From Phoronis australis (lineage: Eukaryota > Phoronida > Phoronidae): a stretch of 64,000 nt of DNA. The notes under the pieces were generated by a model. It did no database searches, was not told the DNA's origin, and saw only the letters and a program-made list of their open reading frames with translations. The DNA is taken from the NCBI GenBank assembly GCA_002633005.1, contig NMRA01000060.1, forward strand, positions 1,078,174 through 1,142,173, read 5' to 3'. The translations under genes were made by a program, and so were the position numbers. Below, piece by piece: positions 50,273 to 62,214 of the stretch; positions within the stretch are counted from its first letter, which is position 1; each line of letters begins with the position of its first letter.

Positions 50273-51756
50273 TTACCGTAATCGTTCGGGTTAACGCCCT
50301 GGGCGGTTAAATTGGCGAATCCAAAAAATCGGGGGAGGGCGGTTAACCGAGCAGTGGGCGGTTAAATCGAAAATCCACCTAAAGTAGGGAATGGGTGGTT
50401 AACCGAACATGGGCGCTTATTACGACAGACAACCGCCCTGGGCGGTTAATCTTACCTGGCGATCTAAATCCCGACACGACAATCATACTCGGAACGCGTA
50501 GCCCTTTTCAAAGAGCTTTATCGTCACGTCGCCAAATGACTGTGAAAACNNNNNNNNNNNNNNNNNNNNNNNNNNNNNNNNNNNNNNNNNNNNNNNNNNN
50601 NNNNNNNNNNNNNNNNNNNNNNNNNNNNNNNNNNNNNNNNNNNNNNNNNNNNNNNNNNNNNNNNNNNNNNNNNNNNNNNNNNNNNNNNNNNNNNNNNNNN
50701 NNNNNNNNNNNNNNNNNNNNNNNNNNNNNNNNNNNNNNNNNNNNNNNNNNNNNNNNNNNNNNNNNNNNNNNNNNNNNNNNNNNNNNNNNNNNNNNNNNNN
50801 NNNNNNNNNNNNNNNNNNNNNNNNNNNNNNNNNNNNNNNNNNNNNNNNNNNNNNNNNNNNNNNNNNNNNNNNNNNNNNNNNNNNNNNNNNNNNNNNNNNN
50901 NNNNNNNNNNNNNNNNNNNNNNNNNNNNNNNNNNNNNNNNNNNNNNNNNNNNNNNNNNNNNNNNNNNNNNNNNNNNNNNNNNNNNNNNNNNNNNNNNNNN
51001 NNNNNNNNNNNNNNNNNNNNNNNNNNNNNNNNNNNNNNNNNNNNNNNNNNNNNNNNNNNNNNNNNNNNNNNNNNNNNNNNNNNNNNNNNNNNNNNNNNNN
51101 NNNNNNNNNNNNNNNNNNNNNNNNNNNNNNNNNNNNNNNNNNNNNNNNNNNNNNNNNNNNNNNNNNNNNNNNNNNNNNNNNNNNNNNNNNNNNNNNNNNN
51201 NNNNNNNNNNNNNNNNNNNNNNNNNNNNNNNNNNNNNNNNNNNNNNNNNNNNNNNNNNNNNNNNNNNNNNNNNNNNNNNNNNNNNNNNNNNNNNNNNNNN
51301 NNNNNNNNNNNNNNNNNNNNNNNNNNNNNNNNNNNNNNNNNNNNNNNNNNGCGTTCTTAAACTTTGCAAACAAGGGAAGAAAATAAAGTGACAAAAAGGT
51401 TCAAGTATTATATTTTGAAGTGAGTTCATGACCCAAGACAATAACTCGTTACCTGTATTGTAATTCAGATTGCTAAACCACCGTCTTGGAGTCCCGGCGT
51501 CGTTGCACTCATTGTGATCGTCGATCTTTTTCTAAAAGACGGGGAATCGCGCATTTGCTTAGCACTAGGCGCTAAATCTTCATTCTTTAAAAGTCGGGGA
51601 TGGGCGCTTAACCGAGAGGTGGGCGCTTAACTGGAAATCTTCAAAAATCGCAGGGGGGCGCTTAACTGAGCAGTGGGCGGTTAAATCGAAAATCCACCTA
51701 AAGTAGGGGGTGGGCGATTAACTGAGCATGGGCGTTAACCCGAACGATTACGGTAA
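50273..51756. mobile_element. TA-flanked DNA transposon with perfect 26-bp ends, interior in a gap
   Basis: The first 26 bp (TTACCGTAATCGTTCGGGTT, then AACGCC) are the exact reverse complement of the last 26 (51731-51756). If the element proper is CCGTAA...TTACGG, it is flanked by TA on both sides, as in Tc1/mariner-type insertions. Subterminal regions carry degenerate GGGCGGTTAA(A/C)C units (for example AAATCGAAAATCCACCTAAA on both sides). The interior is mostly an N gap (50550-51350), so whether it encodes a transposase cannot be seen. Related pieces are at 14146, 49795 and probably 19560-19670. Confidence 0.85.
50550..51350. other. assembly gap (801 N)
   Basis: Unknown bases inside the TIR element. 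Open frames crossing it are artefacts of translating N. Confidence 0.99.
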
Positions 51757-52626
51757 GTTAATAGTCAACATTTATGAAGTTCTTTACGGTTTCGTCAAAT
51801 AAATTTTTTCCTTTTTTCCATTTTCAACCCATAAAAGTGTCTATTTTCACAGTTCTTAATTTAAACCTTAATACGTCACACATGTGTTTGTAGTCATGTG
51901 AGCACCGTTTTTGTGAAAACTGTTACTTTTTACTTTGAACATGAATTTCAAAAAAATTAAACTGTTGAAGATCTATATATTTTTTAACTATTTGCACTGT
52001 TCGTATTAGGGAACATGTTTCAGATTTTTGATTTACCTGCAAAAAACAGATATCAGCCATTAAATTCCCTTTTTAAAGTAAATCTCAGGTCTTCATTTGA
52101 GACAGCTCATATCTCCATTGTGCGATGGAAAATCAAAACTCTGAAATTCACTGTTTCCTCAGCAACAAACCATAAAATGTGTGTGAATCAACCTACACAC
52201 TAATGAGAAATCGATGTTCAAATCTGCTGATATCATCGGAATCAAAAGGTCTAAAAATGACCGATGAAGACTTGTCATGTAATTAAAATCAATAGAAGCC
52301 GTCTCATGCAATGGACATATGAGGCACATAAATGATGCGTTTCAAGAAAATTATGGATATCAATGGAAAATAAAGATATAACTTCATACCATAACAATTC
52401 CATTATTGACAAAAAATCCATGAAGGTGTACAATTCAGGTGATTTCGTGTACGGCGCTGCTGCCATTTTCAAATGCCTTTTGGGATGATTATTGGCTCCT
52501 CAACATCCGGTAACAGCACAGATATATTGGGGATGTTTGACCTGATTTATAATTTGCATATTAGATGGTGAGGTTTATGTTCATTGTGATCATGTGGCAT
52601 GTACTTCAAGAATGTTTTGGGCTAAA

Positions 52627-53191
52627 AGGTCCTTTCACACTTGATGTAAACTGCAAAGTTAACTGAATCGTTCATACCATCTTTGGTAGTTAACGGAATC
52701 GAAGTAAACGGTAGGGGACGCTGTTGTCATCGAAGTAATTGCAAGGCAGTGCTGTTGCATCACATGCATGCTAAGATTTTATTTGATGTGACAATTTGGG
52801 AACATTTACGTGTGGTAATTGACATAAAACTTATTTTTAAATCAATTGGTCATTATTAGAGCAAAATTTAAGCAACTATTAGCGACGACACAGACTTTTA
52901 GTTGTTGACGATAGCAGTGGCCCCTGGTGATAACTTCGATGAGACCGCAGTCGATCATTCATACTGCACCGCAGCATCGACGCTCCGCTGTTAAATCCAC
53001 TTGTTTACAGCGAAGCTAACCCGCGCAAATAACTTCGATCCAGGACCGAAGTTAACCGTTCATACTGACCACAACTCCACGTCACCTACCGTTTACTTCA
53101 ATGTCGTTAACTACCCAAGGTGGTTTGAAACATTCACTTAATTACGTAGTTTATGTCGACGCTCCGCTCATACCAGAGCTAACTTCAACGG
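52627..53191. mobile_element. MITE, GGGCCTTTCATACT family, diverged copy 4
   Basis: Left AAGGTCCTTTCACACTTGAT. The interior matches family members in reverse orientation (GTTAACTACC; GCACCGCAGCATCGACGCTC; GACCGAAGTTAACCGTTCAT). The right end is diverged, with no clear AAAGGGCC. Confidence 0.7.
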
Positions 53192-55028
53192 AATTTTGTT
53201 ATTTTAGATGTATTGGGCTAACCAAATAGACCTAGCAAAGCCTTTAAGTGAAATAAGAAAATGCGAGTTTAATCACGCAAGTGTAAGCCTGGACAAATGA
53301 CAAGTGAAGCTGCCTTTTTGCGCCATGTTGTGTCACTGCGAGATCCCAGCACAAACAACAAAAGGTTGTATTGAATAAGGGTCTGAATAGAACACCAAAT
53401 GTTGTGTGCGGTTGTTATTCGCAGCTGTTTGAATTAAAAGGTGATTCTCGCGGTGACAATTAGACAAAAGCAAGCCAATACGCCTACTAACATTTCGTTA
53501 CATTTGACAGTTTATAGCACGAGTGGGCTCAGAGGGATGCTCTCAACATACTGTAGGAACCAAATTTTCAGGTGTTACCATTGAAGATAGGCTTTAACTT
53601 GAAGGTCCTATTATCTGAAGTAGAAGAATACCACTATAGCCAATATTTCACGACAATATATTGTGGACTAAAAGTGCTGAATTTTGTAAATATTTGACTT
53701 CTGAAGTTGAATTCCTCATAAAAAGGTTAATGTCTATATAATTTTTACCCGAGTAAATCATAAAAACTATACAAAATAGACTGGTCATGTTTCAGTTCTC
53801 TAGCGCCCATTGATGATTTTTTGTACCCCTTGAACTATGGTAAACGATTGGTCTGGGACTCTGGTGATGTTGGACAACCGTTGGCATGCTTTATACATGA
53901 GCATGGTTGTTTTTACATGGATTACAGGCTTTTTACAGGGTTTACACATTTTTGCCATGTATTATATGCATTTAGCGTGTGATACGTGTAAAATTCTCAC
54001 ATGGGAAAAGAGCACAGGTGACGCCTAACAAAGGACTTATCTGGCCAAGCCTAGAAATCGATGACCTCTTGAGTGGAAACCAAACGGGAGGTTTTTTGTA
54101 ATTGAAAGACACTATTGTACAAATGCAGATCTTGCATTGCAGAGTGTGTGATGAGTCTCTGTACACTAGTGCCCTCTTTTAGCTGATTGGGAACTATTCC
54201 CTCCAAACTGTTGAAGAGATATTGGTCATTTTGAGAATCACTTCAACTGCCTTACCTTGTGATATTTTCAGTTAGCATGTGTTAGAGTTATCAGCTCATT
54301 GTTTTTTTTTTAAAGCGATAGGTTGGAAATATGTTTTATTGTACTTAAACAGGATAAAGGAATTTATTGTGTACAACAGACAGAAGCACAAATGCAACCC
54401 GCAAGTCCAATAAGTACCAGACTGCCTGCAATTAATGTTTAAGTGCTGTGGGTACATTTTGAGCTTTGCCCGTTACATCATTTACAAGTAAATGCATTGA
54501 TTGGCAACTCATGATATTTCAAACCCTTCTTACCCTTGCTTTTGTGCCTTTGTGCACCTAAGGTGAAATTGATGCAGACCGGATTTTTTCGTTTTAGTCG
54601 TAAGCGTACTGGTTGCGGGTACAGGCCATAACCAACGGTACTTTTTTGCCGTAATCTGTATTTCGTGTATAACTTTTCGAAATAACTTAAAAAATGATGC
54701 ACGCATCATCTCAGTATGTGCCTTCGTTAACTCAGTTGTATCAGATAAGGCGAAAATGCTGTATTAAGCAAACAGTAACCTTCAATTCCTATTTAATTAA
54801 AACTTAACCTTGCCTAAGGTTTGTAGATATTGTCTCTAGTATGGTGCTTGATGTCAATGTTATTGTCTCAGAAAAGTCAAGTGTTGGATAATGAATATTG
54901 TTTCGTGCAAAATTATGAGCGCGTTATCAGTTTCCGCCCTCTATTTACAAACGCTGGAGTCCCATGGACCCTCCTTCTAAACTCTGTGAGGTCCATTTCA
55001 ATTTCTTGGTGTCCATGAAAACATTCTA
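53192..55028. other. intronic sequence, nothing assigned
   Basis: No supported exon, including none that would bridge the phase mismatch between 48856 and 57736. Confidence 0.35.
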
Positions 55029-55290
55029 GGGTCTGTTTCGTGAAAAATGACTTCAACTGAAATTTGTTCTTATGCCCCTTGAAACTATTTTTGAAAAAAA
55101 ATTAAGTCTCCTTTGAGCAAAATGCAAAATCTCTGAGAATATACACGTAGGTGCCACCTGGTGAGATAATTTTTGTACTAAACTATTTCTAGACTGATGC
55201 ATTTATAATTACTTGACTAAACCTTTATTTCACATTTGTGAAGTGGGAGTATAAGACCAAATTCATGTCACTTTTCTTGAAACAGACCCC
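55029..55290. mobile_element. MITE, GGGTCTGTTTC ends
   Basis: Left GGGTCTGTTTCGTGAAAAAT, right CACTTTTCTTGAAACAGACC, then CC. Imperfect inverted repeats about 262 bp apart, AT-rich, non-coding. It belongs to the broad class of GGxCTGTTTC-ended MITEs. Confidence 0.75.
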
Positions 55291-55679
55291 AGGAATCATT
55301 CTGCTGATAAAAAATGATGAAAAATTTCCGAAAATGAGGCAATGGGGTTTGTGTTTGTTTGAGCTGTGCCATCCGCTCAGAGGCTCATTCCTTATCTGTT
55401 GTCTAGAAAAGAATCCCTGGGAATGTTTAAAACTAGATAACCTCAGTCATGCAAAACACCCCGTTTCTCATTGGTGTGGTTCACTTACTTAGCCTCGTTA
55501 CCCCCGTACTAAACATATGTGGTTGTATCTATATAAACTAGCTGGTACCAATGTGAAGCACAGGTTAACGAAAGCAGCAGACAAATGGGCTAATAATGGA
55601 CAGGTGTAAGTATGAATGTTCACTTATCAAGACATTAAGATTTAAGGTCATGTTGGACCCTACAATAATCTTCAAATTT

Positions 55680-55830
55680 GTCTACCTTCAGAACATCATA
55701 TCTCACTAAGGGCTGATGGGATTCTTGTGGAACTATCAGATACTATGTTTTATGCACTGTTTTTGTAAACTCTATTCTTTAAATGTGCCAGTTTAGCATG
55801 GCATGCTATCCAAAATGGGACTGTGAATAG
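55680..55830. repeat. dispersed repeat copy (CATCGTATCTCA family)
   Basis: Contains CAGAACATCATATCTCACTA, then TGGAACTATCAGATACTATG and TGCCAGTTTAGCATGGCATG. Matches the block order of the copies near 320 and 63205. Confidence 0.55.
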
Positions 55831-57735
55831 CGTTTGTAAATCCACCGAGTTAATATCAATACGCACGGTCATTTATCTTCAATCGTACCCTATGTTTGTA
55901 GCTTTTAGCTTCTTAGTTCATCGATTTTTAAAAATCGGAAACTTAACTTTGACTATGTTTTTCCAGATGAATACCGCCGTGGTGTTCGTTTTTAACGATA
56001 ATTATTAGTTAATGCATTTTGAAAATTCGCCATTATGTACAGGTAGAGATGTTTACTACAGCTTATGGCCGGTTAGTCACACTTAATTGGGTCTTGCTCG
56101 CACAGGACAATGTGGTCATCACCACTGTATCTGCCTCCGGCGCCGCACTCTCTTTGATCACCTAAAAGCCACTCAGAAGGATGAGCTGTGAAAATTCCCC
56201 CATATCTTTAGAAATGCAAGACTTCCTTGTAAGCGTATTTATGGCGAGGTAATCAGTAGTCTTCATGAAGTCCTTCGTTTTTCATCAAATAACTTTTTGA
56301 AACATTCATTCTCAATCCATAATCGCAACGTTATAATTCAGGCTTTGAAATATTATGCAATTGTCTAGGGTTTCGCGACTGAGCATTTTTGAAGTGTCTG
56401 GGATTTCTAAAAACCCGAACTGCAGGTCTTTGAATTAAAGTTTTCGTGAAGTGCCACTCTGTGCTAATTAGTTCAAGTAAAAATCGCCAACTCATGAAAA
56501 GAATCCTACGTTGCCACCGTAATCGGTCGAGATTGGGCAACTCGACCGGTTTGCACACCTCAGAATCTTTGGGTTTAGATCACAAACACCATGCTGTTGT
56601 GGTTAAGTAAGTCACCTCAGGCTGCTGATGTTATTGTTCTTTAGATAACCAGATACATCATAAAAACAATGTGGGACGGCAATAGTATTTTTAAATTTTC
56701 ATTTTTTAAAGTTTTTAAGTAGCATATTTGAAAGGCAGACGTGATTAGGTTTTTTAAATTTTGAAAATTGGACTAAAAATGTGACTTTTACAACCTAAAG
56801 TTATTGTTTAATGTTGCAATAATATGCTCCTCATTAATTCTGCTGGGTGTGCAACATATTTGGGCCAATTACCAAACCAACCAGCCAGCAGTTGGGTTTT
56901 GAGGTAAGCCAAGTGTCATTATGTTCAAACTGGGATAAATCAAAAGTGAATCTTGTCATTCAGGCAATCAATGAACTCCATTTGCTCTTAATTTTATCAT
57001 GTTAGAAACGCTAACTTGCTGATTCCAAAGTCATCTTTTCATCTTTTACAACAACGGCAGCCAGCTACTTAAAAAAAAAACAAAGTTACACCAAATCAGT
57101 TTTCACCCCAAAAGGGGAGATGGTGCATTCTCCAGATTTTAGAAATCAGGTGAAAAGTGAATGTCGACCAGCCAGATTTTGTTTATAATTTAAAGTGTCT
57201 GAAGGGTACTTTAAAATTTCCTTCTAAATTTCAACTCCGTGCTTGTTAACAGTAAAGGTTTAAGAAAAGCCTTGAATGAGCAAAATGTGGGTCCAGGGAT
57301 AAACAACTAATATTTCTTCAATGATAACACACTCAAAAATCAACCAAATGTCATTCATAGAGTTAATATGCAGCTACAAACTGATACAAAAATGCATAGC
57401 CCACCCAGTTGGTGCCAATTTTTAATGACATGGGGGGAGTCAAAATCAGCCATGGCTCAAGAAAATATGTAGTGCTACCAAAGGCAATCCAGACTTCTAG
57501 ATATTACAGAACTGCTGATGTAAAATCGCCAATTTAGGGCACTATGGCGAAACAAGTGAAATTTTATTTAATTGATTTTTTCACAAATGGTAAGTACTAC
57601 AAAATAAAGGTTTTGTCAAGTCATGACTTGCACACCATAAACTACCATCAGGCAGTGTTTTGAGAAACTGTGAACATTCCCAACAATGAAAATACTAAGT
57701 TAAGTTCAATTTTTTCATTGTAACCCCAACCTTAG

Positions 57736-57961
57736 ACCTATTACTGCTGCCCAAGAGCATGCCAGAGATCTACATCACCAGGTCTGTGGTGAGGACTTCT
57801 CTATGTTTAGTCTGCACCCAGAAAAGTGGAAGCGCAGGATACGAGAAGCATTATTGCGATCCAAGTCCACTGACCTAGTCTTAACAGAGATCCTGGACTT
57901 GATCTGCCAGCAGCATGTTCAGATCTGTTACGGGATTCCCCCCGACATTAGGGAATCTCCA
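57736..57961 (+). CDS. helical, charged exon, probably of the same gene
   Basis: The acceptor CCCCAACCTTAG precedes an open frame (entry phase 2) reading PITAAQEHARDLHHQVCGED, then FSMFSLHPEKWKRRIREALL, then RSKSTDLVLTEILDLICQQ. Composition and heptad-like spacing suggest a folded alpha-helical domain with a basic WKRRIRE stretch. I do not recognise the family. The 3' boundary is uncertain: weak phase-0 donors occur after 57916 (CAT|GTTCAG) and 57961 (CCA|GTACTG). The frame stays open to 58027, but its last residues are encoded by a transposon copy beginning near 58000, so the true exon must end earlier. Entry phase does not match the exit of 48688-48856, so an exon between is missing or lies unseen. 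Confidence 0.65.
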
Positions 57962-57999
57962 GTACTGTTTTTATCGTTTTATTCTACAATGACAGAGGG

Positions 58000-58087
58000 C
58001 GCACCTGGTGGTGAATCAAGTCCGTGAGATATGGACGCAACGGTTGTAAACTTACCACATTATGGTACAGTTCTTTGGATCTTTACT
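58000..58087. repeat. degenerate single unit of the 46635 element
   Basis: GTGAATCAAGTCCGTGAGAT, then ATGGACGCAACGGTTGT and ACAGTTCTTTGGATCTTT, correspond to one 90-bp unit plus a deleted right end of the element at 46635-46936. It abuts the 3' side of the exon at 57736. Confidence 0.8.
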
Positions 58088-60007
58088 CATTATTTTCATC
58101 ACTTCACGGTCTCATTCCCAACAGTGTTTGAAGTCTTAGAAAATTGAAAATGACCAATTTTGATTGGTTGTCTGAAATTGGTGAGATTTTATTGTACTCA
58201 GTTTCTAAAATCCTTCACTCATGCAATGTCTGGTCAGTAAATTACTGAAACTTGTATACTGCTACAATGCATCACAATGAGTGCTGCTCAAACCACTGTT
58301 GTTTTACAAGACCTTTGCTAATTAGCATGCTACTTGTGCTCTAAAGTTCGTCACTAATAGCGGGTTCTTGCGGTGTTTGCGTGTGATGAAAATATAAAGT
58401 ATATCTGAGTGTCTAGTAAAAAGAACTCTACAATTGACTTGACTAAGGGTTTCGAATCATTAACCATATAATTTGAATTGTTTCTCTGTTGCCAAGATCT
58501 TAATTGCATGTGTCTTGCCAATTCTGCTGTTCTCAAACTCCTAATGATTTTCAAGGTTTATTTATGACATACTGCTAGGCAAATAATTTCCTTTGATGTT
58601 TTAACTAACATCACCGGGTGACTGTCACAGCTTTATATGTTTGGCATTGTCAGTCTACAACGTTTAATTCCGTGTTAGGATTGGAACATCAATGTTCATT
58701 TCAACATGCTGATTAAAATGTCAACTTTGTTGTTGATGCTATAAGTAGTAGATTTGAATCAACAAATGTCCAGAGAAATCTTGGATCACTTGCTGAAATA
58801 GGTGGTTCACCTGATCCACACAGTGTGAAGTAACTTACTGCTTTTCTGACAAAGGGGCTCGGCATACTTTATCTTTAATAAAATTGAAACTTAAAATGGC
58901 TAATAAGGGTTGAAGTGTTTTAGTAAAGTTGTGGTAAAATAGTACTTAAAGTGCCCTGAAAATGTTCACAAACAGGTGGTTTGAAAATAGTGCAAACTAC
59001 AACCATCCTTGCATGACTCTCCATTGTGTTTGCACCATCTGAGTTTGACGTCAGAAGCTTCAACACTCTGTCATGAGCAGACATGTGCATCCTGTGCATT
59101 GGTTCCGGGAGGCATCATGCAACATTTAGTGCATCCTACTCTGAAAATGATGTGGTGTACACTGTTGCCACATGTGCTTAAGCAAACCGCTCATGACACA
59201 GCTTAGTGCGGTCCTCAGTTGGGATCTCTTATTTAGGGCACTCGCCTCATCTCGCATGACAAAAATTGAATTGGAAAGTAATATTTTACCCTTCACTTAT
59301 TTTGCACAAGACTCTTTGATGGGAATTTCTTGCCTCACTTAAGTCACAGTTAGGTTTTGCACTTTAGAAAATGTCAACACAAGTCATTATTAATTCAAGT
59401 CATACTCACTCTTTTAACCATGTCAATAAGGTCTACACATTGTATCACCACTTAATTTGTCCAGTTATACAGGAAATCTCATGCTGTTGTGCTGTTGTTA
59501 GCAGTGGTGAAGGGACTGAGCAATGCGTGTTTGTGTCCCTTAGAGCCATATACTCAAAGGAGAATCCTACTAATGGTGGGATAAAGTGTTCTTATAGTGG
59601 ACAAGGTCAAAGTAACTTAAATGCTGTTCATTGGATCACGTTGGTAACTCTCCGTCTGCATTTCGTTAAATTCATACGCGGGCAGTTAGCGATGCTTGGT
59701 TTGTTTAACTCTGTTCATTTCGCACACCTGTCAACTACGAAGTCTGTATATTCAGCTTATTTGGCACTAACCCGATTATCAGGAAATATGCTTAATTATT
59801 TTGTACCGTATAAGTAGAGAATAACCTTATGTAAATCACTTTGAGAATATTTTGGGCAGAATATTTTATTTGGCGACACGAGAGACTCAATGAAGGTCGT
59901 TGAATGTAAGGGAACGTCGTTTTCAACAGAAAATGTAAACCACTTTGGAGTGGTTCCTAATGTCACCTATGCTGCTTCTTTGGTGGATTTATTGGAGCCA
60001 GACCCAT
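58088..60007. other. intronic sequence, nothing assigned
   Basis: The longest frame (59371-59817, 148 codons) has no recognised domain, lacks a good acceptor/donor pair and looks like chance. A CRE octamer at 59046 has no gene context. Confidence 0.4.
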
Positions 60008-60212
60008 ATGGGCAGGACTAAAAACAAAAGGGTACCCACAGATATGACCAAAAATAAAAAGGTCTGACATAACCAAAAAGGTCCATACTGACATGACCAA
60101 AAATAAAAAAGGTCTCAGTACGGACATGGCAAAAAATAAGAGTTCCCTACAGATCTGACCAAAAACAAAAAAGTTCCACACAGGGCATGACCAAAAACAA
60201 AAACAAAAAGGC
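60008..60212. repeat. minisatellite with ATGACCAAAAA(T/C)AAAAAGG units
   Basis: About five to six degenerate units of roughly 35-40 bp, each with GACCAAAAA(T/C)AAAAA followed by GGTC/GTTC and a short spacer. Strong purine bias on the + strand. Confidence 0.75.
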
Positions 60213-61169
60213 TTTTCAGGTCAGGGTTTCTTTCGAAAATTATGTTTCTGGGCTCCCCGTACAGCCTAAATCTGCCTCTGCACTTCATTGCACTGTCACC
60301 TGTCTATATATGTCCTCGTGAGTGACCTCTTGAGATAATCCCCATTTTGCTTGTAGTATGCATCATCAGTACAAGCTGCGTGTAGACTTACCTGACATTT
60401 AGAACCTGACTTAGATGGTCTGCTTACTGAAGTTGAACCAATAGGCATTCCTCACATATCTTATGTATCAACTATTTTTTTACTACAGTCCAGTGTGTGG
60501 TTGCAACTTTTATGTTATGAAGTTTCATTTTATGGCTTAATCCACTCTGAATCTATCGCAACTGTTATTGTCAATTGTGTTTTTAGAGCTACTTAAAGTA
60601 CCCTAGTCCACATTTAGTCTTGTGGTTCGTGGTGTGTTGTTTTGAATTGAAGCACAATCATTTATTTTTATTTGACAATCTTAAAGGTTTTTGGTGTTAC
60701 TATAGAACAGAGTTCTGGTTATGTATTTCAATGTCTTACAATTCAGTCCAAAGCCACATGTTACTGACTGACCAATCAGTGTGCAAGACATCAGCTATGT
60801 CATATAACGCCACTGTCAATGCACCCTGTAGGCTATTTATAAGGGATTCCTTTAATTATGGGAAGTCAACAGACCTACTGCCTGCTGCCCTGCCTTGAGT
60901 CTTCCTGAACTCAGCTAATCACTTGTATTTGGTTTTGTAAAATCTATCCTTGCTGGAAGGAATGTAGATCTCAAGCAGCACCGTATGATGTTTAATTTCT
61001 GGATCACTTCTCTGCCTGTGGCAAATTATTTGATATGTTGCTGCCACAGAGACGGAGCATATTATTTCTTGACAACAGTAATTGCTTTGCTTTGTTCTCT
61101 AGACAGCATCTCCGATTACCATTAAAATGATGCATTTGTAAATGATCTAATCCATTTGTGGATGTGCAG

Positions 61170-61615
61170 TCTATTGGTGAACATGTCAAACTCGGAGATG
61201 AACTCGTGCGTGTTCTGGAATACATCGACTAGAAATTGCTTCCAATTCCCAACAAAGTTTGATGCAAAAACGAGTGCGAGAAGTTTGTCGGAAAGTGATT
61301 CTGAACGCATGCGCGATTCCATATTGAGTGGCGTTCCCTATGATCATTGCGGGCCATCATGGAGTACAGCACACGAAAAACTCAACAACATGAAGCCGGA
61401 GACTGGGCATAAGCGGGTAAACTCGGATATCCAAGTATTTATTGATTCTGGATCGGACACGGAAGACTCAAATGATGGCGACGTTAACAACAATGGTGAT
61501 GATGATAATGATGAAGATGATGGTGATTTGTTTTATGACACGCATCATTGTCATAGTCCCTGTGCTGGAGGTGAAATGGATGAATATGATAGTGAAGTGA
61601 ATGACCTGTGTTGTG
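61170..61615 (+). CDS. acidic, Asp/Asn-rich exon
   Basis: Open frame entered in phase 2 after ...GATGTGCAG and leaving at TTGTG|GTAATT in phase 1. It encodes about 148 residues: a Ser/Thr/Cys-containing start, SARSLSESDSERMRDSILSG, VPYDHCGPSWSTAHEKLNNM, then SGSDTEDSNDGDVNNNGDDD, NDEDDGDLFYD and a His/Cys-rich end (THHCHSPCAGG). The Asp/Asn run resembles acidic low-complexity tails; CK2-type SD/SE sites are frequent. The family is not recognised. If the exon instead starts at the stronger acceptor TTTGTTCTCTAG (61091-61102), an in-frame TAA at 61123 would require initiation at ATG 61162 or 61183, making this the first coding exon of another gene. Entry phase 2 cannot be matched to the weak donors of the 57736 exon. 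Confidence 0.68.
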
Positions 61616-61683
61616 GTAATTACTGTTTTATTCCTTATTACTTTCTCATTACTTTCTAATTAGTTTCTCATTGTTGTTCACAG

Positions 61684-61698
61684 ATGGTAATGGGAATG
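61684..61698 (+). CDS. 15-nt microexon
   Basis: A long pyrimidine-rich tract ending TCTCATTGTTGTTCACAG is followed by only 15 nt (ATGGTAATGGGAATG) and then GTGAGTG, a consensus donor. Joined to the preceding exon (ends phase 1, one G left over) it adds Asp-Gly-Asn-Gly-Asn and keeps phase 1, so inclusion or skipping preserves the frame. Composition matches the Asp/Asn-rich segment just upstream. Microexons of 3-27 nt are typical of alternatively spliced, often neural, animal genes. Confidence 0.62.
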
Positions 61699-61715
61699 GT
61701 GAGTGTTGCTAAACA

Positions 61716-62214
61716 TGGCTTAAACTTATAAAGTGGTTTTTCGCTCTGTTTATTTGGCTAATAATGAAAATTAGATTTGACCTTTTGCTCTCATAAAATC
61801 CCTCTCGTAATCCTTGCATTTTCACTACCAACCTAATTAAATGACAGGCGATGTGCCATTTCCGAACAGGCAATTGACATGTTGATGTTCGTGTTGGTAA
61901 AAAGGAAATAGAATCCTGTCATGGTAAGGAATATTACAAGACTAGTGTCATGAGAGTAAAAGGCCAAATTTTGTCAGCTAAACAGGAAGACAGGCATCTT
62001 TCAACTAGGTCAGTTGGAACTCAACAGAATTTAAAATGATGAGAACTGAAATATTTTAGCCAGAGACTGGCTGCTTTAATGTCAGGAATACCATGATAGC
62101 TTAGACATTCATGATAGGTGAAATGCGATGTTTGGCTTCATTGAGCTCTGAATCCTCTGAATACAGTAGTCTGTTTCATAAAAGGATTCTTGACGTTTTG
62201 TAGGACCCTTAAAA
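61716..62214. other. intronic or intergenic sequence
   Basis: Positions about 61900-62000 (GAAATAGAATCCTGTCATGG, TAAGGAATATTACAAGAC, GAGAGTAAAAGGC) are a diverged copy of part of the duplicated segment at 33077-33140 and 34340-34400. That segment is therefore itself a dispersed repeat. Confidence 0.55.

Noticed and set aside
50395-51441. Long frames of about 300 codons
   Set aside because: They are almost entirely translated N from an assembly gap.
56106-56191. Possible terminal exon ending in KDEL (acceptor GCTCGCACAG, then ...KATQKDEL stop)
   Set aside because: Entered from the exon at 48688 it would start with TGA, and no other donor matches; a KDEL by chance in a 28-codon frame is not strong evidence.
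59371-59817. 148-codon open frame
   Set aside because: Longest non-repeat frame late in the window, but no domain, no supported splice boundaries and unremarkable composition; consistent with chance.
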